64,000 bases of DNA from Hygrophila difformis (taxonomy: Eukaryota > Streptophyta > Magnoliopsida > Lamiales > Acanthaceae), in assembly GCA_030278955.1 (NCBI GenBank), contig JAOANR010000003.1, positions 59,327,628-59,391,627 of the forward strand. The letters run 5' to 3'. The translations under genes and the position numbers were made by a program. The notes under the pieces are model-generated. The model was not told where the DNA came from. It saw only the letters and a list, made by a program, of their open reading frames with translations, and made no database searches. Positions 31,767 to 43,320 of the stretch are shown here, piece by piece. How positions within the stretch are numbered: position 1 is the stretch's first letter; each line of letters begins with the position of its first letter.

Positions 31767-33157
31767 ATGTCTCTCTCGAATACTCTCGCTCCTGATTCAC
31801 TTCCGCCGGAAGACCCGCCGGGATTCGCGTTTGCTAGCTCTCTCCCGGTCTCCTTCCGGGATAAAGTCTTGGCAGGGAAGCAGGCCTCCCCATCTCCGTT
31901 GACCATGGAACCGGAAAGGGAAAAGTTAGTTGTGTTGGATCACATTGATGGGGATCGGCTTAAGCCGCGGATTACTATTGATGCTCGTGCGATGGAACGT
32001 ATGTGTAAGCCTTGGGAGGATGTGTTGATCATCTCGGTCTTGGGGAAAAAAGTTGGTTATGTGGCGTTGAAGGAGCGTTTGAATCGGCTCTGGAAGATCG
32101 CGGATCAGTTTGCAATGGTTGAACTCAATGCTGGCTACTTTTTAGTGAAATTTGATAATGATGAATATCGATTCATGTGATGAGTGTTGGTCCATGGATG
32201 TGTTTTGACAGTTATATTACTATGGCTCCCTAGCGTCCTAACTTTATTGCGGATGAAGTGACTCCAAAGAAAACGATCGTGTGGGCTCGCTTTCCAGAGC
32301 TTTGTATTGAATTTTTTGATGAGTTTATTCTCACAAAGATGGCTTCGGCTTTGGGTACTCCGGTTCGAGTGGATTCTATGTCCAAGGGTGTGGATCGTGC
32401 GAAATACGCACGTGTTTGCGTAGAAATTGACTTAAGTTTGCCTGTTGTTTCAAGTGTGTTCTTTGGTGGTCGGTGGCATAAGGTGGCGTATGAAGGTTTA
32501 CACCTTCTTTGTCCGGCCTGTAAGAGGTATGGACATATGAGGAGTGCATGTCCGGGGAGTCATCCGATGGTGGAGGTGCAGGTAGTTCCTTCACCCACGG
32601 TGGTTGTGAGTGATGCGCCTGGGGCCAAGTCTTCAGTTGGGGTTGGTGCTATGGACGTTGATGCTGGAAACCGTTCCGCACCCGTTGTTGGAGAAGCGGT
32701 TACTGATGCTTGCAAGAGTATTCCTCCCACGATACCTATTCAACCGAGTGGGGAGGAATGGGTTAAGGTTGTGCGTAAAAAACATGCTGGGCCGAAAAAA
32801 GTTAAAGGGCCAAGTAGTCCTGTGCATCACATGTCATCTGGGCCTAGTCGTATTGGGCCCGGAAATATTAATAGTGGGCATAGTCGTCATGGGGCTGGGG
32901 ATATCAAGAGTGGGCCTAAGATGTTTCACAAAAAGGTCTTGGGCACAGGGGATTTAGGCGCATGTCGGGAGAAAGGCAAGGCGATTGTTCAGAGCTCCCT
33001 TTCATCCAACGATGATCTTAATCAATATGCTAAGCGTGCTCGATCTTCTACTGCTAAGGAGGTGGCCAGTAATGTTGCACCAAAAGTGGATCAGGGTGTT
33101 TCGTCCTCTTCTCCAGTGGGTAGGCCGCCGGATTTGCCTACTGCAATGCAAATGTAG
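31767..33157 (+). pseudogene. LINE 2 ORF1: DUF4283-type RNA-binding protein with zinc knuckle
   Basis: Starts MSLSNTLAPDSLPPEDPP. The first frame (to 32180) has the DUF4283-like domain (GDRLKPRITIDA, MCKPWEDVLIISVLGKKVGY, YFLVKFDNDE). A frameshift near 32170 moves to the frame 32258-33157, preceded by a TAG at 32231-32233 in place of Trp of the conserved PWRPNFIADE. That frame holds the CCHC knuckle CPACKRYGHMRSAC and a long polar tail. In plant LINEs this protein binds the element RNA. LINE 3 ORF1 is its relative and shows the uninterrupted middle part. Confidence 0.88.
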
Positions 33158-33186
33158 GGTTCGTTTCTCATCTTTATTTGCTCTTT

Positions 33187-36100
33187 ATGATGAATTTTCG
33201 CAATTTCAAAGTTTTTGCTTGGAACGTTGGAGGCATTTTGGGGAGGCCGACTAGGCGTGTTATTTTGGATTCTATCCGTCGTTTTCTTCCGGATCTTTTG
33301 GTCCTTATGGAGCCGCAATCATTATTCAGTCGATCTCAGTTGTTTTTGTTTAAAGAAGGATATCTTCCTTTGTGTATTCAAGAATCAGTTGGAAGGGCTG
33401 GTGGTTTGTGGATATTAGCCCGGAGGGGGGTGCATGTTTGTACTCATATCCTGGATCAACGAGACCGTTTACTTACAATCCAATTATCTTGTGGGGAACA
33501 GTCTTGGTGTTTAACGGCTTTATATGCTCCTCCTCAGTATTCTGCCCGGCATTTTTTTTGGACTCAGCTCCAGGCGTTGTCCGAGTTAATTGACGGGGCT
33601 TGGGTTGTTGTGGGTGACTGGAATCAGGTGGTGTTTGCTAATGAAGTTCTGGGGGTTCCTTCGATGCTGCTAAGGCTGAGGAGCTTGGCCTTGTGCTGCA
33701 CTCTTGTGGTCTGTCCACGATTAATACTCAAGGGGGTCTTTGGCACCGGAGTATGCTTTTGTGGTTCGCTCTGCCTGCGCGGTACCCTCAACAGATATTT
33801 GTGGCCAATTGAATAATGTCCGGGGTGCTTCGTTGATATTTAAACAGGCTACTGCTGGGAGCTTCAAATGGCGAAAGTTGAAATTACTTAGACGGCTTGA
33901 GGGGATCGCTAGGACCTTGGAGTCAGTGGATTCTATGAGGTTGTCTTTGTTAGAGCAAGAGCTTAAAAAGGAATATGAGTTAGTGTTGGCGCAAGAGGAG
34001 CTGCATTGGTATCAACGAGCTCGAGAAAAGTGGGTACGTTATGGTGATCGAAATACTGCTTATTTCCATGCGCGAGCTAAGTGCAGGAGGCATCGAGAGA
34101 GAGTCCATGGAATTCATATCCCGGATGGGAGTTGGTCAAAGGATGAAGAGACTATTAAATTTCATGTTCGGGAATATTATAAGAATTTATTCTCTACTCC
34201 TTCTTTGAGCTTGCGGCAGCGAGAGGAGGAGGATAACGTTGGCCTTCAAGTGCCGTCTTTGAAGCCAATTTTTGCAGAGCATAGGGAGCTTTTGGGGTTG
34301 GTCGTTTCAGCGGAGGAAGTGGATGTTGTGATCTCTCAAATAAATGGCTATTCCGCCCCCGGTCCGGATGGTTTTCCAGGCCAGTTTTTTAAATGTTTCT
34401 GGAGAGACTTAAGAGCATCTGTAGTGGGCTTTGTGCAACATGTGGTTGAGGAAAAACGACTGCCTGATGAACTTTCTAAAGCTTTCATATGCCTTATTCC
34501 GAAAGTCATCACGCCTCTTACCTTTAAAGATTTTCGTCTGATCACACTGTGTAACATTTTGTATAAGATTTTGACTAAGGTGCTTGTGAATCGGATAAGA
34601 CCCATCCTCCAATCTAGTATCTCTCAGCATCAAAGTGCGTTCCTACCTGGGAGAGGGCCAGTGGACAATGTTGTCATATTGCAAGAGTTGCTGAGTCATA
34701 TGGCGGGAAGTCAAGGGAGAGTTCGTGGTATAATTTTAAAAATTGATATTGCCAAAGCTTACGATAATGTATGTTGGGATTTCTTGGAATCGTGCTTACA
34801 GGATCTCCAATTTCCACAGCCACTTATCCAGCTTATCCTAGTATGTGTTTCATCTCCCTCATTTTCCATTCTCTGGAATGGAAGTGTTCTGGAATCTTTT
34901 AAGCCTGGGGGGCTTCGGCAAGGGGATCCGATGTCACCATATTTGTTCCTTTTGGTCATGGAGAAGTTGTCGAATATGATTTCTGGATTGGTTGGTCAAG
35001 GTGTTTGGCAGCCTGTAAGACTTGCTAATACGGGCATTGGCATTTCTCATTTGCTCTTCGCCGACGATCTAATCTTGTGTTCTATGGCGGACAGGCCTAC
35101 TGTGGAGATTATTGCTAAGACTCTTCAGGTGTTTGGTAAGGTTTCTGGCATGATGCTTAATCCTTCGAAGTCCTCTGTTTTTATCCCTAAGATAATTTCA
35201 GAAGTGGATAGACACTAGATTCAGGGAATCCTTAACATGCCGGTTGTTGAGAGTTTTGGTTCATATTTGGGATTTCCTATGTTGTGCGGTAGGCCAAGAT
35301 TTAGTGATTTCTCCTTTATTCTGGGTAAAATGGATAATCGCCTAGAGGGTTGGGCTAGTAAATTATTGAATAAGGCAGGGCGTCTTACGTTGTGTCAGGC
35401 AGTCATGTCGGCTATCCCCACGTATTTTATGCAGTTGCATTGGTTGCCAGAATCAATTTGTAATGCCATTGATATGAGGATTAATAGGTTTCTATGGAAG
35501 GATCATTCAGGCAGTGGGTTGTTTTTGGTGAGATGGGATAAGGTTTCTTCCTCGAAAAAATCTGGGGGTCTGGGTATTCGGCGGGCTCGTGCCATGGATA
35601 TAGCTTTACTTGGGAAACTTGTTTGGGGGGTGATTCACTCAACCAATAAGGCTTAGGTTCAGTTAGTCCAAAGTCTTGCACGGGTGACAGACTTTTTCCA
35701 GTCCTATCCTTCACCAGGCAAATCGTGGTTGTTGAAGCTTTTAGGTAAGCTAATTCCAATTTTAAAGCATGGGTTTTCTTTACGTATTGGCCAGGGGGAG
35801 GTGTCCTTATGGTTGCACCCTGGTGGGAAAATTCTCAGTTGGGTCATCGGTTGTCTTATGTTACGACACAAGACCTTGATCTTAAACTTCATGATGTGGT
35901 GTCGGACAGCGGTTGGAATTGGGATCATGTTTATTCTTTGATTCCTGAGGCCATTCTCCATTCGATCTGCAGCTCCCCTCTTCCAGTTCTGTATCCTCTT
36001 GTTCTTGATATTTGGATATGGAAGCACAGCCAATCTGGATGTTATTCTGTTCATTCGGCGTATCATTTCTTGGTAGACCAGGAAGAGGAAACTGATTGGA

Positions 36101-37043
36101 CCTGGATGTGGAGGGTGGAGATCCCTGAAAAATTTTCCTTCCTCCTATGGTTGATTGGACATGATTCTTTGTCTGTCAATTATACACGCTTCCGTAGAAA
36201 CCTTGCTTCCTCTCCACTTTGTATGTTGTGTGGTGTTGATTCTGAAGATTGGTGTCACTGGCTCTCTTATTGTGGTTGGGTACGTCAGGTATGGAACTCC
36301 TTTCGTATTGATATCCCTCAGGATTGTAACCTCATTCCCCGGCCTCAAATCCGCCAATTTCTGATGGGATGTTATTGCTGCTATGGTTCTCTTTTTCTGG
36401 CTGATGTCTGGGTCTTATGGTTGGAGCGGAATGCCCGACTGTTCCGTGGCATAACGCGGACTGTCTGGAAGCTCCATCGTGACATTGTTTCTCTGTCGCA
36501 GGTCTTAGAAGAGGCTCACTCCAAATCAGGGCCTGTTTCCAGGTATGTCCGAATGGTCCATTGGAATATGCAAGGTTTCTGTGTTACCATTTTGCATGTG
36601 GATGGGAGTGCGTTTGGTAACCCGGGGAGATCTGTTATGGTTTTGTTGTGAGGGATGACTCGGGACATTGGCTTGGTGGAGGGTGTGGTTTTCTTGGTAC
36701 TCACTCCAACATTTTCGCGGAGCTCTCTGCCTTAGTTGCTGGTTTAAAGTTTGTGCAGCAGTTGGGTGTTAGGAGGCTGTGTGTTTATTCAGATTCCAAG
36801 GCTGCCCTGGATATGCTTGCGACTCCTCTGTCTTTCCATCCTTTTGCTGCCATAATCTCGCTTATTGTGGAGCTCAGGGAATCTTTTTATGAGTGTTTCA
36901 TTCACCATGTCTTGCGCGAAGGGAACAGGGTGGCAGACTGCCTTGCCAAGCACGGGGCTTCGGAGGAGCTGTTTTTCACCACTTGGGCATTTCCTCCAGA
37001 TTTTGTTGTTGGGAACCTAGCAGCGGATGCATCCGGTGTTTGA
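33187..37043 (+). pseudogene. LINE 2 ORF2: endonuclease, RT, RNase H
   Basis: Endonuclease (33187-33735): NFKVFAWNVGG, LMEPQSL (Glu), GDWNQV; a frameshift near 33658 and missing sequence cut its end. RT frame 33740-35218: YGDRNTAYFHARAKCRR, GYSAPGPDGFPG, IDIAKAYDNV, intact FADD at 35060-35067 (LLFADDLILC), then TAG at 35216-35218. The next frame, 35237-35656, ends in another TAG. After a frameshift near 35815 comes the zf-RVT region, then RNase H, with HVDGSAFGNPG, a frameshift near 36635, FAEL, VYSDSKAAL and NRVADCLAKHG. Both TAG codons stand where LINE 1 has Trp. Confidence 0.9.
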
Positions 37044-37182
37044 TTCCCCAGATTTTAGTTTGGCCCCGTTTTCTTTTAGTGTTCTAGATTAGTTTTTGCT
37101 TTTTTCTTTTTATTTTTCCTAATTATTTCCTGGCTTCGGCTTCTCCAAAAAAAAATTAATTTACAAACTATATATCATACCA

Positions 37183-37211
37183 CCCACGCATTGCGCGGGC
37201 TGGCGTACTAG
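37183..37211 (+). mobile_element. Helitron 3' terminus
   Basis: Hairpin-forming CCCACGCATTGCGCGGG (37183-37199) followed by TGGCGTA-type spacer and CTAG at 37208-37211 before T. Same layout as the end at 4471-4497. The 5' end is not identified; LINE 2 and perhaps more lie inside it. Confidence 0.6.
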
Positions 37212-37256
37212 TTGTTATTTAGTAGTTCTTATGAAGCCCATTTATCGTTCATCTAC

Positions 37257-38774
37257 GGAAAAAAAACCCAAATGGTCCCTTAATTTATCAAAATTTCCCA
37301 AACGGTCCATTAATTTTTGAATTAATTAAAACAATCCCCTAACTTGTTTAATCCTCGCTCAATCGATCCAAAACTCCTTTAATTGTGTTCTAATCTGACG
37401 TCGCACAAAGATTAACGTGATCAACTCATTTTGACCCGACTTAATTGCTTACATGGCAGGATGGGTGGAATCCGTATTGGGGAAACTTCCCAAATTCACT
37501 TCTGATGCGTAATTTCACCCTCACCACCTCAATTTTCACCATCCCGCAGTATGGCCGCCTCTTTTTTCCCAAATTTCACCCAACCTACAACTCCCCCGTC
37601 CTTCTCTGTTTCAGAAAAAACCCATTATGCTCCAATTCTTCATGTCTGCCGTTTGCATTGGAGGCCAATTGACACAAGGGTTTGCGGATTGGAGGCTGAC
37701 GATGATCAAACTGTGTTGGAATTGTCTTCAAGACGGGGTTGGTTTGATTTTAATTCTGTCACATTTACGTGAGATTGAAATCCATTTTTTTTTTGTGTTT
37801 GAAATTTTCATCGCTTTTGTTCTATGTCGATCGAAACTCTATTTTGAGTTTATGGTTGTAATCGATGGATGATTACAGTTGAAATCGACATAAGGTTCGT
37901 CAAAATTTGTTAAGAAACGATATCCGGACAAAATTCCGGTCAAGATAGTGATATTCCAGCCAAGTTTGTGCAACAGTGAACTATGGTATGATTTTTTTAA
38001 TTTCATGCATACATTCGATATCCTTATGTTGTAACGATTCGAATGCACATAAAATCTGTCATTTTTGAAAGAGTTTAGAGCCTCGCCGGAGTTACTATTC
38101 ATCGTCTTCTCCGGCAAGACAATTTCTGTCCGACAGTTATTTGGTGATCAGAGAGCGGCAACGAAGTCCTTTTGAGCTAGTTATTAATCCTCTGCCTCAT
38201 TTTTGTTGTTTGGACCGTGCTTCTCTCAAATTTCAAACGCCTAAATTTGAGAATGAATTTCGATTGTGTTTCTTCACCCCAGATTTGCCCTTTAATATAT
38301 TTCATAAAATTCTCATGGTTTAGTAATAAGTGTCTTTGGTGGGAAAGAATGAAAAAAGTAACATATGGAAAGTGAGACTTCCGATCTAATGGCGATGACC
38401 ATCTGGAAAATCTGTTGCGTGCAGAAACAGTGGAAGAGGTAGAGAAAGAGGGAAACGTTTGCAGGATGAGTTCAGTTAGATATGATGTGATGAATTTCCA
38501 CATGTACCGTACCGTGTCTACATATGTGGAATGCCCACATGGCCATGTCCTTCGCAAAGTTGGGTCAACATATGTTTGACTGCACTAATTCTTTTGCCAC
38601 ATTGGATTTGAATGCAATTAAGGGAGTTTCACATTGGATTTGAATGCAATTAAGGGAGTTTGGGATCGATTGGGCGAGGATTAAGCAAGTTAGCGGATTG
38701 TTTGAGTTAATTCAAAAATTAATGGACCGTTTGGAAAATTTTGTTAAATTAAGGGATTATTTGGGTTTTTTTCC
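37257..38774. mobile_element. Mutator-like element, possible Pack-MULE
   Basis: Inverted arms of about 130 bp (left start GGAAAAAAAACCCAAATGG, right inverted start GGAAAAAAACCCAAATAATC) and a perfect 10-bp duplication GTTCATCTAC at 37247-37256 and 38775-38784. The 1.5-kb interior has no transposase but includes GC-richer, gene-like sequence, and a 32-bp tandem duplication at 38598-38661 next to the right arm. Confidence 0.88.
37551..37772 (+). CDS. Captured exon-like frame in the Mutator-like element
   Basis: 73 codons starting MAASFFPNFTQPTTPPSFSV, a Ser/Thr/Pro/Phe-rich start like a plastid targeting peptide, then HYAPILHVCRLHWRPIDTRV and an acidic segment. The frame reaches TTTAC/GTGAGA, a possible splice donor, just before its TGA. 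I do not recognise the protein. It may be the first exon of a nuclear gene picked up by the transposon, or chance. Confidence 0.4.
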   Translation: MAASFFPNFTQPTTPPSFSVSEKTHYAPILHVCRLHWRPIDTRVCGLEADDDQTVLELSSRRGWFDFNSVTFT

Positions 38775-38784
38775 GTTCATCTAC

Positions 38785-39775
38785 TATAAAATCCCTCCGA
38801 ATCATTTGTAAATATACATTTTGTAGATTATCATATATCGCATCACGTTTAGAAGATAATTGCAGCTTGGAAAGAGTCAATCTAAATTTATTTGTTGTAA
38901 TTTTATATAATGTGCAAACTGTACAGTGAAATGCATCGAAAGTGTTCAAAAACTCAATCACCACAAAAAGAACAAAAAATAAATTAAACAAGCAATGAAT
39001 TTTTATTATACCAAATCAAAATTCGATACAAAAAAAAATAAAAAAATCAATGAATAAAATTATACACAGATGAAAAGAGAAACCATAGAGGGGAAAGACA
39101 TTTTACATCAAGAAAAGAAATGATCAAAACCGACCTCAAAGGAATTTGTAGACCGCATAAAAGAGATAGCAGTTTAAACTTTTGTCGATGTGAAATAATG
39201 AATTTTTTCAGATGGCAGAGGTGGTCTTTCTAGGGTTATATAAATAAATAAAAGGGTTGAGCTTTAAAATGGGTTGATGTATAGTTTTAAAATTTTAAAG
39301 GGTATAAAAGAGAATTTAATATAAGATGAAATAAGATATGGCCAGTAATCTTAGAATACCTGGCATCTCTACATGAGAATGGCAATCCCATCAAATCTCT
39401 CCAACATTCCCACTAGGATGAGAATCTGACATTCCTTGGTAAAAAAAATTTACCCCAACAAAATATAGGAATGTGTCATTCTCTACTCAAGATTCCCAAT
39501 GGACATCTAAGATACCCCCAACCAAACATCTCCTAAAGGTCAATCTGGTTGGTGAAATCTTGCATTACTAGTGGGAGTGTGATTGGTGGGAATATGAGAT
39601 TCCTGAGAATCTTTTTTTTTTAAAGATTAGTGCGTATTATTATATTGAGAATGTTAGATTTCCAATTCTAATTAATTTACAATAATATCATTGAATTTCA
39701 ATAGAACAAATTTTACAAGTATGTTATTTTGCAACACAATACAAAGATGAAAAAACCTAGAAAATTCTTTATATA
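38785..39775. other. Intergenic, no gene seen
   Basis: AT-rich. The part 39350-39620 contains old repeat words (GGGAATGTGATT type) in both orientations, also seen near 22730 and 40560. Confidence 0.4.
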
Positions 39776-40027
39776 CTCCGTTCGTCTTCAAATAGATGAA
39801 ACATTGGTATAGTTGTTACTATTCATTTAGAAACTTTGATGCGATTTTTTAACACAGTTATATAAGATAAAATATAGTTAAGTGAGATCTTGTTGGATTC
39901 GTCTAATCGTGTAGATTAATATTATCAAATTTTTATAATTTCTACTTTTTATACATATTCAGCGTTAAAAATATATATTGGATTGTGTGAAATGTAGAAA
40001 TATTTCAATTATTTGAAATGGAGGGAG
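39776..40027. mobile_element. Stowaway-type MITE C
   Basis: 252 bp, ends CTCCGTTCGTC and, inverted, CTCCCTCCATTTC, with TA on both sides (39774-39775 and 40028-40029). Closely related inside to MITE D (AGATCTTGTTGGATTCGTCT block). Confidence 0.75.
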
Positions 40028-40077
40028 TATAATTTATAGTATGATAATTTGTAATTTAATGTCTAAATCCTTATATA

Positions 40078-40338
40078 CTCCCTCCGTTTGTTAAAAATTG
40101 TAACATTTGCATAGTTATTACTATTTACTAAGTAACTTTGATTCAAATTTTTAACACAGTTATACAAGATAAAACATAGTCAAGTGGGATCTTGTTAGAT
40201 TCGTCTAATCGCGTAGTTTTATAATATCAAATTTTTATAATTTTTTACTTTTACACAATTTGAGATATTAAGCATTAAAAATGTGCATTGGATATCGTGA
40301 AATGCAGGAATGTTAAAATTTTTGAAAAACGGAGGGAG
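40078..40338. mobile_element. Stowaway-type MITE D
   Basis: 261 bp, ends CTCCCTCCGTTTGTTAAA and, inverted, CTCCCTCCGTTTTTCAAA, with TA at 40076-40077 and 40339-40340. Only 50 bp from MITE C and in the same orientation. Confidence 0.85.
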
Positions 40339-40339
40339 T

Positions 40340-40863
40340 ACATGACAATAAAAGTTTTATAAATATGATAATATATATTAACAAAATAAGTTTAAATAAT
40401 TTAAGAATTTTCAATTCATTTTTTAAAACTAAACTTCATATACCATCATTCATTGAAATACATAGTATCTAAGTTTATAAAATAAAATAAGTATAAAAGT
40501 AAGGATATAAAAGACAAGTTAGTATAAATAGTCAAAAGAGAGATTGTAATATAAGATTACCACCTATTTGACTCCCACTCAAAACACCTATCATTTCCAC
40601 ATTGATAATAATGTAACATTCCCATGTGAAATATGCGGGCGAATATTTTCATTCCATAAAATTTTGGATTCCTCGAACCAAACTCATTATTTGTGATCCA
40701 AAACTGGAAAAATATCACTATTGATATGATGATAAGAAACTCTATTTTTTTTTAAAAAAAAATTGTATTTAATAGAAGTGTATAAATTCATTGTAAAATT
40801 ATTAAGAGCTAGAGTTACATAATTTTTTTAAATTCATTTTTTTTTAACTTCTATTATATTTTT
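40340..40863. other. AT-rich non-coding stretch
   Basis: Nothing gene-like. Long A and T runs near 40745-40870. Confidence 0.4.
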
Positions 40864-40914
40864 TTTCTAAACAATCTTTTTTTTAAACATTGACACTATT
40901 ACAGCTCTCTCTGG

Positions 40915-42466
40915 ATGGAACTCCCTCCGAGTTCTCTCCCTCAACCTCCCTCTTCTCCGACACAGTTGGGAACGGCTCAGCCTTTCCATTTTGCCGGCCC
41001 TCAAGCAGCCTCCATCCGTGACAAGGTCTTGGCCGGGAGAGAAGCCATCCCCAAACCTCTCACAGATGACCCATCCAATGCAGATTTGATCAAGGTGGAC
41101 CTGGTAGATGGGGACAGACTGAAGACTAGAATTTCAGTAGACCCCAATCTGCACCAACGCATGTGTAAACCGTTCGAGGACGCACTAATCATCTCCGTCT
41201 TGGCCAAAAGAGTAGGGTATATGGCCCTGGTGGACAGGTTGTCAAAAATGTGGAAACTTCAGAATAAATTCCATATGGTTGACATGGATTCAGGATACTT
41301 CATGGTGAAGTTTGAAAGAGATGAAGACCGCACAAAGGTTCTCAAGGAAGGGCTGTGGATGGTATTCGATAGCTATTTAACCGTGTGCCCTTGGCGTCCT
41401 AACTTCATTGCCGATGGCGAAACACCCAAGAAAACAGTCGTGTGGGCTCATTTCCATGGCCTCTGTTTTGAATTTTTTGATGAACTTTTCCTCATAAAAA
41501 TGGCATCTGCCTTGGGTACCCCTGTTCGGGTCGATGCAATATCCAAAGGTGTTAACCGCGGGAAGTACGCAAGGGTCTGCGTAGAGATCGATCTAGACCT
41601 TCCTTTGGTATCAAGTATTTTGATAGGAGAGAGATGGCAAAAAATAGCTTATTAGGCTTCACTTACTATGCAACAAATGCAATAGATATGGGCATTCAAG
41701 CAGTAGTTGCTCCAACCCGCCAGTGAACACAGAGCCTCCTTCTCCGGCAATCCCTTTGCCTAGAAAGGACAATATGGTGGTTGATAGTTCAAAGGGCTGC
41801 AACAGGCATGTCAAGGAAAAGATTGACTTTACTTCTTTGGGGAATGAAAACAAATCTAAGGAGTCTGCATATGAAGAAGCACAGGAAGGAGTCATCAACA
41901 TGGAAAGTGAGGAGACAGAGGGTGTAGAGCATGGATCCAAAAATTTAACTCAGAAAAGGAAAGTCACAAGAAGGGATTCAATGGGACAGGCGAATCTCAC
42001 GTTCAGTTTAAGGATGAAGGTTGTGCTCCGCCCCAATCTAATGGAGGCGATTGGATTAAGGTTGTTAAAAGAAAGCCTAACGGCAAAAAAAGGCTGTTGG
42101 GCCAACAAGCAATAAAACTGGGTTGAAAAAGTGAAGGGTAAAGAGATTAAAGCCCCCAATATACTGGAAAGGTTGGGCCAAGCTAGAGAAGTTAATGGGA
42201 TGGGTAAGGGATCCTTGGGGGATCAAGCCCAACAAATTAAAGGTCCACTCTCTAAGGTTAATACGGCGAAGGAGGCCCCAGATACTAGTACTCTTGTGCT
42301 TATGCGAGCCCGTGTCTCATCTCCGTTAGAAAGGGAATCTGATGATCGGCTACCTGAAACACCTAGTCCGCCCAGTACAAAAAATTTCATGGGAGATGAC
42401 CAAGAAATGTTGGATGGAATGGGAAGGGCTGACGCTGCGGGCTCTGAGGCAAGTCAATTCGTTTAA
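40915..42466 (+). pseudogene. LINE 3 ORF1: DUF4283-type protein with zinc knuckle
   Basis: Frame 40915-41655 (MELPPSSLPQPPSS) has the whole DUF4283-like domain, including the part lost in LINE 2 (LKEGLWMVFDSYLTVCPWRP) and KYARVCVEIDLDLP. It stops at TAG where a one-base deletion occurred; in the next frame the CCHC knuckle follows at about 41660-41720 (CNKCNRYGHSSSSC). The polar tail continues in frames 41723-42115 and 42131-42466. Role: RNA-binding partner of ORF2 protein. Confidence 0.85.
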
Positions 42467-42507
42467 TTTGAGTTGGTGTTGTCTATGCTTCTATCCTAAT
42501 TTGTTTA

Positions 42508-42991
42508 TGGATTGTTTGAATTTTAGAAATTGTAAATTGATAGCATGGAATGTGGGTGGTATTTCGGGATACCATCGAGGAGAATGCTGAAAGATCTTCT
42601 GCAATTGCATAGGCCGGATCTTCTGTTCCTTTTTTAATCGCAATCAGCCTATGAAAACTCCAAAAGTTTCTTGAGGCAAGCTGGTTACGAATCAAATTGC
42701 ATTCATTATTGTTATATGGATTTTACGGCCTTCCGAAATTGTAAGGTAGTTTCTTGGAATGTGGATTTTACGGCCTTCCGAAATTGCCAGGGATAGGCAG
42801 AGGGCGTGTCGACACTTGCTCGACATGAGATTAATTTCCAGACCCAGGTGTTCGATGTTAGATACTGGATGATTACGTTAGAAAAGGTGACTGATGGGTT
42901 GGAAAAGCGTGGCGCGGTGATGGAGGATTTTTTCACCACGTGGGTGTTTCCACCGAATTCCATTCGTGGGCGTGGCAAGCGGAAGACTTAG
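42508..42991 (+). pseudogene. LINE 3 ORF2 remnant: two endonuclease starts and RNase H end
   Basis: MDCLNFRNCKLIAWNVGG (42508 on) is the endonuclease start. The following LLFLF-stop-SQSA (other frame) replaces the conserved LMEPQSA, so the catalytic Glu is lost. At about 42729-42760 a second endonuclease start appears, FRNCKVVSWNV, flanked by a 25-bp direct repeat (42717-42741 and 42762-42786). From about 42890 the frame reads LEKRGAVMEDFFTTWVFPPN, the C-terminal end of RNase H. Confidence 0.8.
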
Positions 42992-43320
42992 ACATTTGCT
43001 TCCCTAGATCCTAGTTTTTGTTTTGGCGTGTTGTTTCTTTTCTTGTGTTTCTGTCGCCTCCCCCTGTTTTCCATCTTTTTATTCTCTTTTTCCCATTTAG
43101 TTTGTTTGTGTGTACTTTGCTGGCCTTATGGCTTATCCAAAAAAAACTGTGTTAGCGAGGTCAAGCCACATAAATTACAAAAGGAAGAAAAGAGAGGGAT
43201 AGAGGGTCGGATGAGAATCAAACCCCATACCCTAAAGGTTGAAAGTCGGAGGACATGACCACGAAGCCAAGTCTTCATCCCCTTTCTAAACAATCTTTAA
43301 AGAAAATTGAATAGAACAAA

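Larger units (their letters stand above)
31727..37156 (+). mobile_element. LINE 2 (L1-type), full length but decayed
   Basis: 5.4 kb with a perfect 15-bp duplication, ORF1 and ORF2 in order, and the A tail at about 37147-37155. The leader before ORF1 is only about 40 bases, so a little of the 5' UTR may be missing. Confidence 0.92.
31712..37171 (+). repeat. 15-bp target duplication of LINE 2
   Basis: TAATTTACAAACTAT at 31712-31726 and again at 37157-37171, directly after the A tail. The length fits target-primed reverse transcription. Confidence 0.9.
40905..43146 (+). mobile_element. LINE 3, chimeric with large internal deletion
   Basis: Carries ORF1, the start of ORF2 and then only the last codons of RNase H and the 3' tail (TGGCCTTATGGCTTATCC plus 7-8 A). 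RT is missing completely. Of the same family as LINE 2. At 2.2 kb it would need enzymes in trans. Confidence 0.85.
40880..43282 (-). mobile_element. tRNA-derived SINE, copy 3, split by LINE 3
   Basis: Its 3' end (T tract and AAACATTGACACTATTA, 40880 to about 40903) and the rest (about 43146-43282) lie on either side of LINE 3. A perfect 16-bp duplication, TTTCTAAACAATCTTT, flanks the whole (40864-40879 and 43283-43298). The body matches the other SINE copies, more diverged. Confidence 0.8.
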
